A DNA stretch of 64,000 nt from Poriferisodalis sp965215815. Its GTDB lineage: Bacteria > Actinomycetota > Acidimicrobiia > Acidimicrobiales > Poriferisodalaceae. The first letter of the stretch is position 1. Each line of letters opens with the position of its first letter. Made by a program: the position numbers and the translations under genes. The DNA lies in the NCBI RefSeq assembly GCF_965215815.1, contig NZ_CBDCEO010000013.1, forward strand, positions 806,001-870,000, in the 5' to 3' direction. Below are positions 26,516 through 35,624 of this stretch, piece by piece. The notes below the pieces were generated by a model. The model did no database searches. It worked only from the letters and a program-made list of their open reading frames with translations, and was not told the DNA's origin.

Positions 26516-26598
26516 GTAGGCATGAGGTGGTACATGAGCAGGCGACGCGTGGGTGATCGCCCACGCATACGCGTCTGACCAGCGCTCGAGCTGAGACG

Positions 26599-27615
26599 TC
26601 AGCCGAGGAGGCCCATTCCGGCAACGGTGTCGCGCTCTTCGACCAGCTCGGCCCAAGTGGCCTCGATGCGGGCACGGCTGAAGGTGTCGAGCTCGAGTCC
26701 GGTCACCACGTGGTACTGGCCGCCTGACACCGTCACCGGGTACGACGTGATGATCCCGTCGGGAGCGCCGTAGTCGCCGGTGGACGGGATGGCCATCGAC
26801 ACCCAGTCGCCGCCGGGCGTGTCCGACGCCCAGTCGCGCATGTGATCCACCGCAGCGGACGCTGCCGAGGCTGCCGACGAAGCCCCACGGGCATTGATGA
26901 TCGCCGCGCCGCGCTGCTGCACGGTCGGGATGAAGTCGTCCTCCAGCCATGCCTGGTCGTCCACCAGCGCCGCAGCGTTGTGACCGCCCACCTCGGCATG
27001 GAAGATGTCCGGATACTGCGTAGCCGAGTGGTTGCCCCAGATCGTCATGCGGGTCACGTAATTCACCGACATGCCGACCTTGCCGGCCAGCTGCGCAACG
27101 GCCCGGTTGTGGTCGAGGCGGGTCATGGCGGTGAACTGCCCATCGGCGATGTTGGGCGCATTACGCATGGCGATCAGGCAGTTGGTGTTGGCCGGGTTGC
27201 CGACCACCAGTACCCGCACGCTGGAGTTGGCCGAGTCGCTGAGCGCCTTGCCCTGCACGGTGAAGATGCCGCCGTTCGCCGCCAGCAGGTCGCTGCGCTC
27301 CATGCCCGCCTTGCGAGGCATCGAACCCACCAGCAGCGCGTAGTCGGCGCCTTCGAACGCCTCGTTCGGGTCTGAGGTGCCCTTGCGCCCGGCCAGCAGC
27401 GGGAAGGCGCAGTCGTCAAGCTCCATCATCACGCCGTCGAGCGCGCCCATCGCGGGCGGGATCTCCAGCATCGCCAGCTCGACCGGCTGCTCGGGGCCGA
27501 GCATGGCTCCCGAGGCGATCCGGAACAGCAAGCTGTAGCCGATCTGGCCCGCAGCTCCGGTCACGGCTACTCGGACTGGATCTTTCTTGGCTGGACCGTT
27601 CACGGCGTTCTCCAT
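26599..27615 (-). CDS. mdh: Malate dehydrogenase
   Basis: This 338-residue enzyme converts malate and oxaloacetate with NAD(H) in the TCA cycle, in the cytoplasm. It has the nucleotide-binding VTGAAGQIGYSLL at residue 17, the substrate loop MPRKAGMERSDLL with its arginines, VGNPANTN, and the active-site IWGNHSATQYPD with catalytic His, all as in the single-domain actinobacterial type. The length is normal. ATG at 27615 precedes a short variable tail. A 38-codon relic of an mdh-like gene lies at 22797-22911 in the same orientation on the far side of the accessory island, so the 3' side of this gene is an island boundary. Confidence 0.96.
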   Translation of the reverse strand: MENAVNGPAKKDPVRVAVTGAAGQIGYSLLFRIASGAMLGPEQPVELAMLEIPPAMGALDGVMMELDDCAFPLLAGRKGTSDPNEAFEGADYALLVGSMPRKAGMERSDLLAANGGIFTVQGKALSDSANSSVRVLVVGNPANTNCLIAMRNAPNIADGQFTAMTRLDHNRAVAQLAGKVGMSVNYVTRMTIWGNHSATQYPDIFHAEVGGHNAAALVDDQAWLEDDFIPTVQQRGAAIINARGASSAASAASAAVDHMRDWASDTPGGDWVSMAIPSTGDYGAPDGIITSYPVTVSGGQYHVVTGLELDTFSRARIEATWAELVEERDTVAGMGLLG

Positions 27616-27760
27616 GGGTCACGTGCGGGCACGATTGCGTCGTCCTGGGCGCGAGCGTTTCTAGCGGAGCGGATGGCGTTCTGCACCACGACGCAGTCCC
27701 CAGGCAGGACTGAGCGAGTCGAGGCCCGATACCGAGTCCTCCCGGTGTCGAACCAACGGC

Positions 27761-28609
27761 TCAGCCAGCAGCAGCGCGGGCCGCGTCGACGGTGTTGGCG
27801 AGCAACATCGCTCGGGTCATCGGGCCCACACCGCCGAGGCGGGGAGTGACCCAGCCGGCAACTTCGCCGACGGACTCGTCGACGTCGGAGAGGATCTTGC
27901 GCCCTTCACGGCTGATGCCGCCGCCGACCACTGCAGCTCCCGGCTTGACCATGTCGGGCGTGATGAGACCAGGGACGCCGGCTGCGGCGATGACGATGTC
28001 GGCTTGGCGGGTGTAGGCGCCGAGGTCGGCGACACCGGTGTGCACCACCGTCACGGCCGCATTGGCGACAGGCCGCTTCAGTGCCATCAGCAGCGCCATC
28101 GGGCGGCCGATGGTGAGGCCGCGGCCCACAACCACGACGTGACGGCCTTCCACCGGCACCTCGTAGTGCTCGAGCATGACCTGGATGCCACGGGGCGTGC
28201 ACGGCAGTGGGCCGTCGACGCCCATCACCAGCCGGCCCAGGTTCACCGGATGCAGGCCGTCGGCGTCCTTGTCAGGGTCGATGGCCAGCAGCGCCGACTC
28301 CTCGTTGAGCTGACGCGGCAGCGGAAGCTGCACGATGTAGGCGTGCACCGCCGGGTCGTTGTTGAACCGGTCGATCACGGCGTTCAGTTCGGCTTGGCTG
28401 ATGTCGGCGGGCAACTGCTCGTGCACCGAGGAAATGCCGACCTCGGCGCAGTCACGGATCTTGGCCCCGACGTAGCTGTGCGACGCCGGATCATCGCCCA
28501 CGAGAATCGTGCCGAGCCCCGGCTCCAAGCCGCTGCCCTCAAGCTGGCTGCGCAGGTCGTCCTTGATCTGCTCCGCCAGCGCCTGCCCGTCCAGAAGCAC
28601 CGCTGTCAC
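27761..28609 (-). CDS. folD: Methylenetetrahydrofolate dehydrogenase/cyclohydrolase
   Basis: This 282-residue bifunctional enzyme interconverts 5,10-methylene- and 10-formyl-tetrahydrofolate with NADP. It has ILVGDDPASHSYVGAKIRDCAEVGI (with the catalytic Lys after YVGA), VQLPLPRQLNEE, the PCTPRGIQVMLEHY substrate loop and VVVVGRGLTIGRPMALLM for cofactor binding. In the last motif G-L-T-I-G replaces the more common GRSxxVG with T for S, a minor change. Length and order are normal. It lies 145 bp downstream of mdh in the same direction. Confidence 0.95.
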   Translation of the reverse strand: MTAVLLDGQALAEQIKDDLRSQLEGSGLEPGLGTILVGDDPASHSYVGAKIRDCAEVGISSVHEQLPADISQAELNAVIDRFNNDPAVHAYIVQLPLPRQLNEESALLAIDPDKDADGLHPVNLGRLVMGVDGPLPCTPRGIQVMLEHYEVPVEGRHVVVVGRGLTIGRPMALLMALKRPVANAAVTVVHTGVADLGAYTRQADIVIAAAGVPGLITPDMVKPGAAVVGGGISREGRKILSDVDESVGEVAGWVTPRLGGVGPMTRAMLLANTVDAARAAAG

Positions 28610-28640
28610 GGCCCGAACAGTAGTTGTGACCGGACGTGGC

Positions 28641-29915
28641 TCAGCGCGGCTCTGGATGTCCGTTGGGGCTCTGGCTGGTCGTGGTGCGTGTGCGGGCGGT
28701 GCGGCGCTTGTGGAGGCGACGCAGCGCGGGCGACGCTGCCGCGAGCGCCCGGTCGGCGGCGGCCAGTACCCGGCCTGGGGTGCCGGGGGTCTCGTTGTCG
28801 ATGAGGTTGCCCATCACAGCCAGGGTGAGGCGGGCGATCGCATCGGTGCCGACCGCTAAGCGCAGGCCCGTTCGCAGGATGCGCGGGTGCCCGATGAGGA
28901 ACGAGAACCGGCGGCCCGTGCGCAGGAAGGCGTCGAACTTCTCGGCAACGATGCGGTCGTAGGTGTCGGCCACCGCTGCCGGGTCGAAGGCGAACAGGTC
29001 GGCAGCGAGGATGCCGGTCTCGAGGCCGTAGTCGATGCCCTCGCCGTTCATCGGATTGATCAGCCCGGCCGCGTCGCCGATGGCGACCCAGCCGGGGCCG
29101 TGGCGCTTCGTGGCGCTCATCGGCAGTCGCCAGGCACGCGGGCGCTCCAGGTAGGGGCCGAGCTCCCAGCTGTCGGCCACCAGGTCGCGGTAGCTGTCAC
29201 ACAGCCGATTCAGGTTGAGCTTCGCGAAGCCCTTCATGGTGTTGAGCGCACCGACGCCGATGTTGACTGTGCCGTCGCCGGCGGGGAACAGCCAGCCGTA
29301 TCCAGGCACCGCCGTGCCATCGGCATCGCGCAGCGTCAGGCACGCTTCGAGGTATTCATCGGCGTGGCGGGGTGTTTCGGCGTAGGTGCGGATGGCGAGG
29401 CCGAACGGTTCTGCAGGGTCACGCAGCGCGCCGAGCATGCGGGCGGCCTGGCCTTGAGCACCGGCGGCGAGCACAACGAGATCGGCGGTCCAACGTTCTC
29501 CCCCTGCGGTGACCCCCACCGCACGGCCGTCCTCGACGATCGGCAGCGCCTCAGTGCCGAAGCACAGCTCGGCACCCGCCGCAGCCGCTCCGTCACACAG
29601 GGCGCTGTCGAGACGGCGCCGGGGCCACACCGCTCCGTAGGGGCCGAACTGCCCGTTCGCGGGCCAGTCGAGTTCTCGTACGCGTCGCCCGGCGATCATC
29701 CGAAGCCCCGCAATGCGATGCGCTTCGTCGAGCGAAACGCCGAGCTCGCCCAACGCTGCGACCGCACGGGGCGTCAAGCCGTCGCCGCAGACCTTGTCGC
29801 GACCCGGGGGCGCCTTCTCGAACGCCGTCACCTTGATACCGGCGCCCGCGGCACGCATGGCCGCCGCCGCGCCGGCGGGACCAGCCCCGATCACGATCAT
29901 GTCCCGGTGCGGCAC
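28641..29915 (-). CDS. Geranylgeranyl-reductase-family FAD oxidoreductase
   Basis: This 424-residue flavoprotein begins DMIVIGAGPAGAAAAMRAA, a Rossmann FAD loop, followed by KVCGDGLTPRAV with the cysteine typical of this family, WPRRRLDSAL, and WVAIGDAAGLINPMNGEGIDYGLETG, the second FAD motif. The family reduces prenyl double bonds; in actinobacteria one group acts on menaquinone (MenJ-like), another on archaeal-type or carotenoid lipids. The substrate is not decidable here. The C-terminus carries a basic Arg/Thr-rich tail. A membrane-protein gene precedes it by about 33 bp, so the two may be one operon. Confidence 0.85.
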   Translation of the reverse strand: MPHRDMIVIGAGPAGAAAAMRAAGAGIKVTAFEKAPPGRDKVCGDGLTPRAVAALGELGVSLDEAHRIAGLRMIAGRRVRELDWPANGQFGPYGAVWPRRRLDSALCDGAAAAGAELCFGTEALPIVEDGRAVGVTAGGERWTADLVVLAAGAQGQAARMLGALRDPAEPFGLAIRTYAETPRHADEYLEACLTLRDADGTAVPGYGWLFPAGDGTVNIGVGALNTMKGFAKLNLNRLCDSYRDLVADSWELGPYLERPRAWRLPMSATKRHGPGWVAIGDAAGLINPMNGEGIDYGLETGILAADLFAFDPAAVADTYDRIVAEKFDAFLRTGRRFSFLIGHPRILRTGLRLAVGTDAIARLTLAVMGNLIDNETPGTPGRVLAAADRALAAASPALRRLHKRRTARTRTTTSQSPNGHPEPR

Positions 29916-29948
29916 CGCTACAGCCTGCCGGTGCGCACGCCGGATCGC

Positions 29949-30980
29949 TCAGCGAGGAGCTTCTGTCGGACTCGCTCGGCCTGCTGCGGCGGCGATAGGC
30001 AGCAGCACGAGTTCGTGGGCGAATTCGAGCACTCGCACGGCGATGGCGAACGCGGCCGCGTCGCCAATGCCGAAACGGTCGGCCAGCAGGGCCGCCACGA
30101 CGACTTCCCGCACGCCAAGACCCGCCGGCGTGATGCCGACCATGCCAACGAGCACACCGGCTGCCGTTGCACCGGCGACCAGCCAGATATCGCCGGTACC
30201 AGCTCCGACCACGGCAAGGGCCAGCAGCACGGTTGCCACGAGACGCAGCGCGACCGAGGAGCCGTAGATCGATGTCGCGCGCCAGACCGTTGACCGTTGC
30301 GCGCTGAGCGCATCGGGAGGGATGCGGTCAGCGATCCACCGCAGGAGCACCACACGGCGCATGAACCGGTCGACGCGCCGCCACCAGTTGCTGGCGCCGG
30401 CAAGCGTCCACGGCAGCGTCATGAGGCCCACCGCGGCGCCGGCACCGATCACGATGCGCACAAGCCAGCCGCCGGCTGTGCCCAGCCAGTCGCCCGGAGC
30501 CCAGAGCGCTGCGAACACCGCGGCCCAGCCGACGAGTGTGGCGGTCTCGACCACAACTGAGGCGCCCGCGGCAGTCCGGTTGACACCAAACGGGGCGGCC
30601 AGGGAGGCACGGGCTGCGATGGGCACCAGGCCAGTGGGCAGGTAGCGGGTGGCTTGGGACAGCATCCAGATGCGCATCGCGGGCTGGCACGCGATCGGTG
30701 TGCCGTAGCCGCCGATGAGCTCCTGCCAGCCAGCAGCCAGCAGCAGCGTCGCAGCGAACGACATTGCGATCGCCCCGATCAGCCAGCCAGCCTCGACGCC
30801 GAGATCGATCTGGCGCAGATCGTCCCAGTAGCGGAAGGCGAGCCAGACGATCATCGCCGCGGTCGCTAACCCGAGCGCCCACCGCACGGCCGTACCGGAT
30901 CGTTGCCGTTCGCCGATGCTGCCGTGCGATCCCGTCACGACGGCACGCCCGTGATGCTGAGCATCTCGCGTGTCTGGCAC
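29949..30980 (-). CDS. Lysylphosphatidylglycerol-synthase-type integral membrane protein
   Basis: This 343-residue protein has about eight to nine hydrophobic spans, first at 33-48 (WALGLATAAMIVWLAF). It matches the LPG_synthase_TM/UPF0104 family: RYLPTGLVPIAARASLAAPFGV and VGITPAGLGVREVVVAALL are the conserved cytosolic-loop motifs. There is no C-terminal lysyl-transferase domain, so it is a flippase-like part alone and probably moves or protects a lipid. It lies upstream of the geranylgeranyl-reductase gene on the same strand, hinting at isoprenoid or glycolipid handling. Confidence 0.8.
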   Translation of the reverse strand: MPDTRDAQHHGRAVVTGSHGSIGERQRSGTAVRWALGLATAAMIVWLAFRYWDDLRQIDLGVEAGWLIGAIAMSFAATLLLAAGWQELIGGYGTPIACQPAMRIWMLSQATRYLPTGLVPIAARASLAAPFGVNRTAAGASVVVETATLVGWAAVFAALWAPGDWLGTAGGWLVRIVIGAGAAVGLMTLPWTLAGASNWWRRVDRFMRRVVLLRWIADRIPPDALSAQRSTVWRATSIYGSSVALRLVATVLLALAVVGAGTGDIWLVAGATAAGVLVGMVGITPAGLGVREVVVAALLADRFGIGDAAAFAIAVRVLEFAHELVLLPIAAAAGRASPTEAPR

Positions 30981-31046
30981 ATCTGGCGCCCTGCCAGCAT
31001 TCCGCCGAGCGTACTGAGGCGCTCACGAGTCCTCGAGCGAGGAGTC

Positions 31047-31379
31047 TCAGCGAATGCTTGAACCGATCACACTCTCTTGGGGGATGGGAATCTCAATCGG
31101 TTGCTCGTCAAGTTCGCCCCGAGCGTCGGCCGCCAGAACATCAGCGAGGGCTTCGACCAGCCTGTCGTCGGCCCAGCCTGCGGACGTGGCTTCGCTCACG
31201 AGGCGTGACGCTTCGAGTGTCAGCGGCGACCAGTCACCATTGACCGTCAACATCGTCAAGTCAGCGAGGAGGCCTGTCACATCAGCGGGTCCCGTCGGCA
31301 GCCACGACTCCAAGATTGCGCGCGAATCACCTTTCGACATTGGCCGTCGAGAACGTGCCATCGATCCGTCTGCACTCAC
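31047..31379 (-). CDS. Hypothetical small acidic protein
   Basis: This 110-residue frame begins with GTG at 31379; ATG codons follow at residues 7 and 14. It is rich in Ala, Leu, Asp and Glu, with predicted helices (ADVTGLLADLTMLTVN, LEASRLVSEATSAGWADDRLVEALADVLAAD) and a short conserved-looking tail IEIPIPQESVIGSS. No domain is recognised. A promoter-like pair, TTTACA and TAGATT on the minus strand at 31419-31389 with 19-bp spacing, would start the transcript near the GTG. The opposing frame is Ser/Arg-rich and looks like a shadow. Confidence 0.5.
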   Translation of the reverse strand: MSADGSMARSRRPMSKGDSRAILESWLPTGPADVTGLLADLTMLTVNGDWSPLTLEASRLVSEATSAGWADDRLVEALADVLAADARGELDEQPIEIPIPQESVIGSSIR

Positions 31380-31529
31380 CGATCAACCAATCTAGCAGCC
31401 AGATAGCAAGCTGTGTAAATCAGTTTCAATATATTTTAATGTCTTTGTATCAGGTGTGGTCGGAGCCCAGAATGATGACCAAACGATCTTTGAGGTCACG
31501 CCGGAGGGCACATTCACTTTCTCCGTGGC

Positions 31530-31883
31530 ATGCAGTACACAACCCCCACATCGGCCCGCGAACTGAGGGCCATCTTCAACTCATACGTCTTGCCGCGAGT
31601 GCACAGCGGGGAGTACTTCGCGCTCCCGTTGCCGCCAACGGAACCGGCAGCCTCATCGGGTCAGCCGTCCGGAACATTGAGTCAGACGGTCATCTACATG
31701 AATGGACGCGAGATGGTCGCCTTCGCGCACCAGTTTGTCTCGGCTGACGGCGAGACGGGCGCATCGGGTCTTCCCGACCCCAAACTCGTGTTGTTCGAGG
31801 GAGAGTGGTTGAGCGTCGGCGACCCGCCGAAAAAAGCGCGTACCGCAATTCGGACAACTCAGCCTCCCTCCGCTGATCCGTGA
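31530..31883 (+). CDS. Conserved hypothetical protein
   Basis: This 117-residue protein of unknown function has the segment QTVIYMNGREMVAFAHQFVS followed by DGETGASGLPDPKLVLFEGE. A pattern of this kind (HQ, then ADG, then GASGxPDPK) occurs in small proteins of unknown role found in accessory DNA; that likeness is from memory. No signal peptide or membrane span is present. An AT-rich stretch at 31400-31460 upstream could hold its promoter. No obvious partner gene is nearby; the following glycosyltransferase starts 30 bp downstream. Confidence 0.55.
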   Translation: MQYTTPTSARELRAIFNSYVLPRVHSGEYFALPLPPTEPAASSGQPSGTLSQTVIYMNGREMVAFAHQFVSADGETGASGLPDPKLVLFEGEWLSVGDPPKKARTAIRTTQPPSADP

Positions 31884-31913
31884 CGGCAACGGTTCGCTTG
31901 CCAGACTGGGCGC

Positions 31914-33128
31914 ATGCGTGTGGTGCTGGTTGCGCCGGGGTTTCCGACCTCGCTTGATGATCACCACAAGCCGTTTCTTGCGGATCACGCACGAGCACTC
32001 GCCGCTGCGGGAGCCAACGTGACGGTGGTGTGCCCGGCTCACCCCGATGCGCCACATCGCCACGACGTGGGCGGCATCGAGGTGCAGCGGGTCCGCTTCG
32101 CCCCCAGCCGAGTCGAGGCCCGGGTGGCGCTCGGCGAGAGCTACCGCGTGTTCTCCGGCCTGTCAGCGCTGTGGGTCATCCCGATGATCGCCAGCCTCAC
32201 CCTGGCCGCCGCGCGCCAAGCCCGCCGTCGCTCGAAGGCCGGGGACGCAGTGATTCACGGCCATTGGTGGTTCCCCTGCGGACTCGTTGCCGTCGCTGCC
32301 ACCGCAGCTGGTCGGCGGGCGGTCAGTGTGGTGCATGTACACGGCTCCGACGCCGCGGTCACCACCAACGCAGTGCACCGATGGCTGGCTCGCCGAGTGC
32401 TGCGCCGGGCCAGCGCCGTAGTCACCGTCTCAGAAGGCCTGCGCAGCTGGGCAGAATCGCTAGTGCAGCGGCCCTACGGACCAAACCCACCGCCCAGTGC
32501 CGAATCAGGGGGCCGCAGGACCGGGCCGCTGCTGCGCGTCGTATCCATGCCCGTCAGGACCGAGCGACTCGGATCGCCCACGCCGCCACCCCCCGACGGC
32601 CCCGTAGTCGCCATCGGTCGTCTGATGGCCGAGAAGGGTTTCGACGTGCTCATCGAGGCCACGGCGCTGATGCCTCCAGCGGAACGACCCGAAGTGGTCA
32701 TTGTCGGTGACGGCCCCGACCGGACTCTGCTTGAAGCGTTGGCTCTGCGACGCAGTGTGACAGTCCAGTTCGTCGGCGCGGTGGCTCCCAGCGAGGTCGG
32801 CCAGTGGTATCAGCGAGCCCGCCTGGTGTGCGTGCCAAGCCGCCGCGAGGGCTTCGGCATGGTGGTCGCCGAAGCGCTCGCCGCAGGACGCCCCGTCGTG
32901 GCAACCGCAGTCGGAGGCGCGCCCAACCTCATCGCAGACGGTGACAACGGCCGCCTCGTCCCGCCCGGCGACGCCGACGCCCTGGCTGATGCTCTCGGCA
33001 CCGCCCTGCAGTCGAACCTTGACGTCGCGGCTTCAGCCAGCACGGCCGCGCTCGCGCCGTTCGGCCCGCAAGCCCATGCAGCGACCCTGCTGCGGATCTA
33101 CGAGGAGATTGCCGCAGCGGCGGGTTAA
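31914..33128 (+). CDS. GT4-type glycosyltransferase
   Basis: This 404-residue GT-B enzyme has N-terminal VVLVAPGFPTSLDDHHKPFLADHARAL, an acceptor-side VHVHGSDAAV motif, and the C-terminal donor site: VVAIGRLMAEKGFDVLIEA, VIVGDGPDRTLLEALA and the EGFGMVVAEALAAGRPVVATAVGG signature with the catalytic glutamates of GT4. No signal peptide is visible. It would transfer a nucleotide-sugar to a lipid or polysaccharide acceptor; neither sugar nor acceptor can be told. It stands alone, meeting a small convergent gene at its 3' end with 4 bp of overlap. Confidence 0.87.
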   Translation: MRVVLVAPGFPTSLDDHHKPFLADHARALAAAGANVTVVCPAHPDAPHRHDVGGIEVQRVRFAPSRVEARVALGESYRVFSGLSALWVIPMIASLTLAAARQARRRSKAGDAVIHGHWWFPCGLVAVAATAAGRRAVSVVHVHGSDAAVTTNAVHRWLARRVLRRASAVVTVSEGLRSWAESLVQRPYGPNPPPSAESGGRRTGPLLRVVSMPVRTERLGSPTPPPPDGPVVAIGRLMAEKGFDVLIEATALMPPAERPEVVIVGDGPDRTLLEALALRRSVTVQFVGAVAPSEVGQWYQRARLVCVPSRREGFGMVVAEALAAGRPVVATAVGGAPNLIADGDNGRLVPPGDADALADALGTALQSNLDVAASASTAALAPFGPQAHAATLLRIYEEIAAAAG

Positions 33129-33337
33129 GCGTCGGCCTGCGGCGCGGCAGCCCCTGGAGTCCGCTGAGATGCCTCGGCAGAAACGCCGACGCCGAGGAAG
33201 CCCTCTATGCGCGCCAGCCGCTGCCCAAGCTGCGCGACCTCGGTCCGCACCTTGTCAAGACTGCGCTGTTGATGCCAGACGATTGCGAGCACGCCGAGAA
33301 CGATCGAGGCGATCTGCACGTACTCCGCCGGGTCCAT
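33125..33337 (-). CDS. Small membrane-anchored coiled-coil protein
   Basis: This 70-residue frame has one N-terminal hydrophobic span (VQIASIVLGVLAIVWH) followed by a short amphipathic helix SLDKVRTEVAQLGQRLARIEG and a Pro/Ala-rich tail. The helix-plus-coil layout is sensible for a real protein, but no family is recognised. ATG at 33337 has a weak RBS. The 3' end overlaps the convergent glycosyltransferase stop. Confidence 0.45.
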   Translation of the reverse strand: MDPAEYVQIASIVLGVLAIVWHQQRSLDKVRTEVAQLGQRLARIEGFLGVGVSAEASQRTPGAAAPQADA

Positions 33338-33400
33338 GCCGGCACCGTAACACGCTGGCCATTCAGGTCGGCTCAGATTTACGTGAACGCCATCGATGCC

Positions 33401-34285
33401 CTACAAAGCGGCGACAATCTCCGCCATGAGCTCGCCAGCCTCAGTCGGATTGAGCCCAACCCGAACGCCAGCATCACGCAAAGCATCCATCTTGGCCGCA
33501 GCAGTCCCTTTGCCCCCAGAGACGATGGCGCCAGCGTGGCCCATCTTCTTGCCCGGAGGCGCAGCCACACCGGCGATGTAGCTCGACACCGGCTTGGTCA
33601 TGTTGTGCTTGATGAACTCGGCGGCTTCTTCCTCGGCCGAGCCGCCGATCTCGCCGATCATCATGACGGCCTTGGTTTCAGGATCGGCCTCGAACGCTTC
33701 GAGGCAGTCGATGAACGAGGTGCCCGGCACGGGATCGCCGCCGATGCCCACGCAGGTGGTGACGCCGATGTCCTTTTGCTGCAGCTCGTAGAGCGCCTGG
33801 TAGGTCAGCGTGCCCGAGCGGCTCACGATCCCGACTGGGCCTCCCGCCTTGGCGATATGCCCCGCGGTGATGCCGATGTTGCACTCCCCGGGCGTGATGA
33901 TCCCGGGACAGTTCGGCCCCAGCAGCCGGACGTGGGGGTAGTCGCGCCGCAGCATGTTGAAGAAGCGGGCCTCGTCGTGTGCCGGAACGCCCTCAGTGAT
34001 GCAGGCAACGAAGGTGATGCCTGCCTCGGCGGCATCGAGCACGGCATCGAGTACGCGAGGCGCGGGAATGAAGATGCACGAGGCAGTAGCGCCGGTCGCT
34101 GCGACCGCTTCGGTGCAGTTGGCGAACACCGGCACACCTTCGACGTCGGTGCCGGCTTTGCGAGGATTGGTGCCGGCCACGACGTTCGTGCCGTAGTCGC
34201 GGTTCAGCATGCCGTAGTAGCGCCCTTGGGAGCCGGTAAGGCCTTGGTAGACGACCTTGGTGTCTTTGTCGACGAAGATGCTCAC
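33401..34285 (-). CDS. sucD: Succinate-CoA ligase subunit alpha
   Basis: This 294-residue subunit makes succinyl-phosphate via a phosphohistidine in the TCA cycle. It has QGLTGSQGRYYGMLNRDYGTNVVAG (CoA site), GPNCPGIITPGECNIG, GIGGDPVPGTSFIDCLE, MIGEIGGSAEEEAA and the active-site GHAGAIVSGGKG with catalytic His. The start is GTG at 34285. It follows sucC by 13 bp in one operon. Confidence 0.97.
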   Translation of the reverse strand: MSIFVDKDTKVVYQGLTGSQGRYYGMLNRDYGTNVVAGTNPRKAGTDVEGVPVFANCTEAVAATGATASCIFIPAPRVLDAVLDAAEAGITFVACITEGVPAHDEARFFNMLRRDYPHVRLLGPNCPGIITPGECNIGITAGHIAKAGGPVGIVSRSGTLTYQALYELQQKDIGVTTCVGIGGDPVPGTSFIDCLEAFEADPETKAVMMIGEIGGSAEEEAAEFIKHNMTKPVSSYIAGVAAPPGKKMGHAGAIVSGGKGTAAAKMDALRDAGVRVGLNPTEAGELMAEIVAAL

Positions 34286-34298
34286 GTCAAGCTCCCGT

Positions 34299-35447
34299 TC
34301 AGCTCGCAGCCGCGGCCAGCGCGACGGCTCGACGGGCAGCGTCGAGCATGGTCGGTTCCATCATCAGCTTCTCGTTGAGATAGGGGGCGAGGATCTCGCG
34401 GCCCTCTGCGGCGTTGGTGCCGTCGAGGCGAAGCACGATCGGCGCCTCGATGTCGACGGCTTCGAGCGCCCCGATGATGCCGTTGGCCACTTCCTCACCG
34501 CGGGTGATGCCGCCGAAGATGTTGATGAAGATGGCCCGCACGTCGGGGTCGTTGTTGATCACCTCGAGCGCGTTGGCCATGACCTGAGCATTGGCGCCAC
34601 CACCGATGTCCAAGAAGTTGGCGGGGCGCCCGCCCACCTGGTTCACGACGTCGACGGTGCTCATGGCCAGCCCGGCGCCGTTGGCGATCACGCCGACGCT
34701 GCCCGCCAGGCCGACGTACTGCAGGCCCTTGGCGTGTGCGGCCTCTTCGCGCTCGTCACGCGGCTGCGTCTCGTCGTACTGGGCATAGTCGGGATGGCGG
34801 AACACCGCGTTCGCATCCAGCGTGACCTTGGCGTCGAGGACGTGGACCTGGTTGTCGGGCGTCAGGATGAGCGGGTTGATCTCGACGAGGTCAGCGTCAC
34901 CCTCGGTGTAGGCGACATAGAGCTTTTGCAGGATCTCGACGGCCTGATCGGTGGCGACGGGGTTGAGGTTGGCACCCTCCACCCAGGCCCGGGCGGCCTG
35001 CGCGGAGAGTCCCTCGGCCGGGTCCACGAGTACCTTGCTGATGGCGTCGGGGTTCTCGGCCGCAACGGTTTCGATCTCCACGCCGCCCTCGGCGGACAGC
35101 ATCCCGAGGTGCTTCTTGGCCGAGCGATCCAGCGTGAAGCTGGCGTAGTACTCCTCGGCAATGTCAGACGCCTTTTCGATCCACAGCCGCCGCACGATGT
35201 GGCCGTTGATGTCGAGCCCCAGGATGTTGCCGGCGTGCGTGCGCGCGTCGTCGACGGTGGCGGCGAACTTCACGCCACCCGCCTTGCCACGACCGCCGGT
35301 GTGCACCTGCGCCTTGACCATCACCGGCGTACCCAGGCGTTGCGCAGCGGCTACTGCTTCGTCGACGCTGAAAGCAACTTCGCCGTCGGATACCGGCATG
35401 TCATAGCTCTTGAAGAACTGCTTGCCCTGATACTCGAAGAGATCCAC
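34299..35447 (-). CDS. sucC: Succinate-CoA ligase subunit beta
   Basis: This 382-residue subunit has the standard DLFEYQGKQFFKSY N-terminus, the ATP-grasp VMVKAQVHTGGRGKAGGVKFA, LVEINPLILT, VLDAKVTLDANAVFRHPDYAQ and the GGGANAQVMANALEVI and NIFGGITRGEEVANGII segments of the succinate side. GTG at 35447 puts the conserved start first; ATG at 35459 would add four residues. It is the promoter-proximal gene of the sucCD pair. The 177-bp gap to the divergent small gene should hold the promoter, but I could not fix it. Confidence 0.96.
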   Translation of the reverse strand: MDLFEYQGKQFFKSYDMPVSDGEVAFSVDEAVAAAQRLGTPVMVKAQVHTGGRGKAGGVKFAATVDDARTHAGNILGLDINGHIVRRLWIEKASDIAEEYYASFTLDRSAKKHLGMLSAEGGVEIETVAAENPDAISKVLVDPAEGLSAQAARAWVEGANLNPVATDQAVEILQKLYVAYTEGDADLVEINPLILTPDNQVHVLDAKVTLDANAVFRHPDYAQYDETQPRDEREEAAHAKGLQYVGLAGSVGVIANGAGLAMSTVDVVNQVGGRPANFLDIGGGANAQVMANALEVINNDPDVRAIFINIFGGITRGEEVANGIIGALEAVDIEAPIVLRLDGTNAAEGREILAPYLNEKLMMEPTMLDAARRAVALAAAAS

Positions 35448-35624
35448 GGCGGGGAGCATAGGAGGGGAGTCGACGAGAAACCGGCCTTCTGCCCGCCCTG
35501 GCGCTGCCGCGGAATTCAGGCTTGCGGTTTGGCACTCTCGCGTAGTCTCGTCTGTCACTGCTGAGCGGCGGTTCTTCCCTGCGATCGGGCCCTGTGGGCA
35601 ACATCTATCGTGAAGGACAACGGC

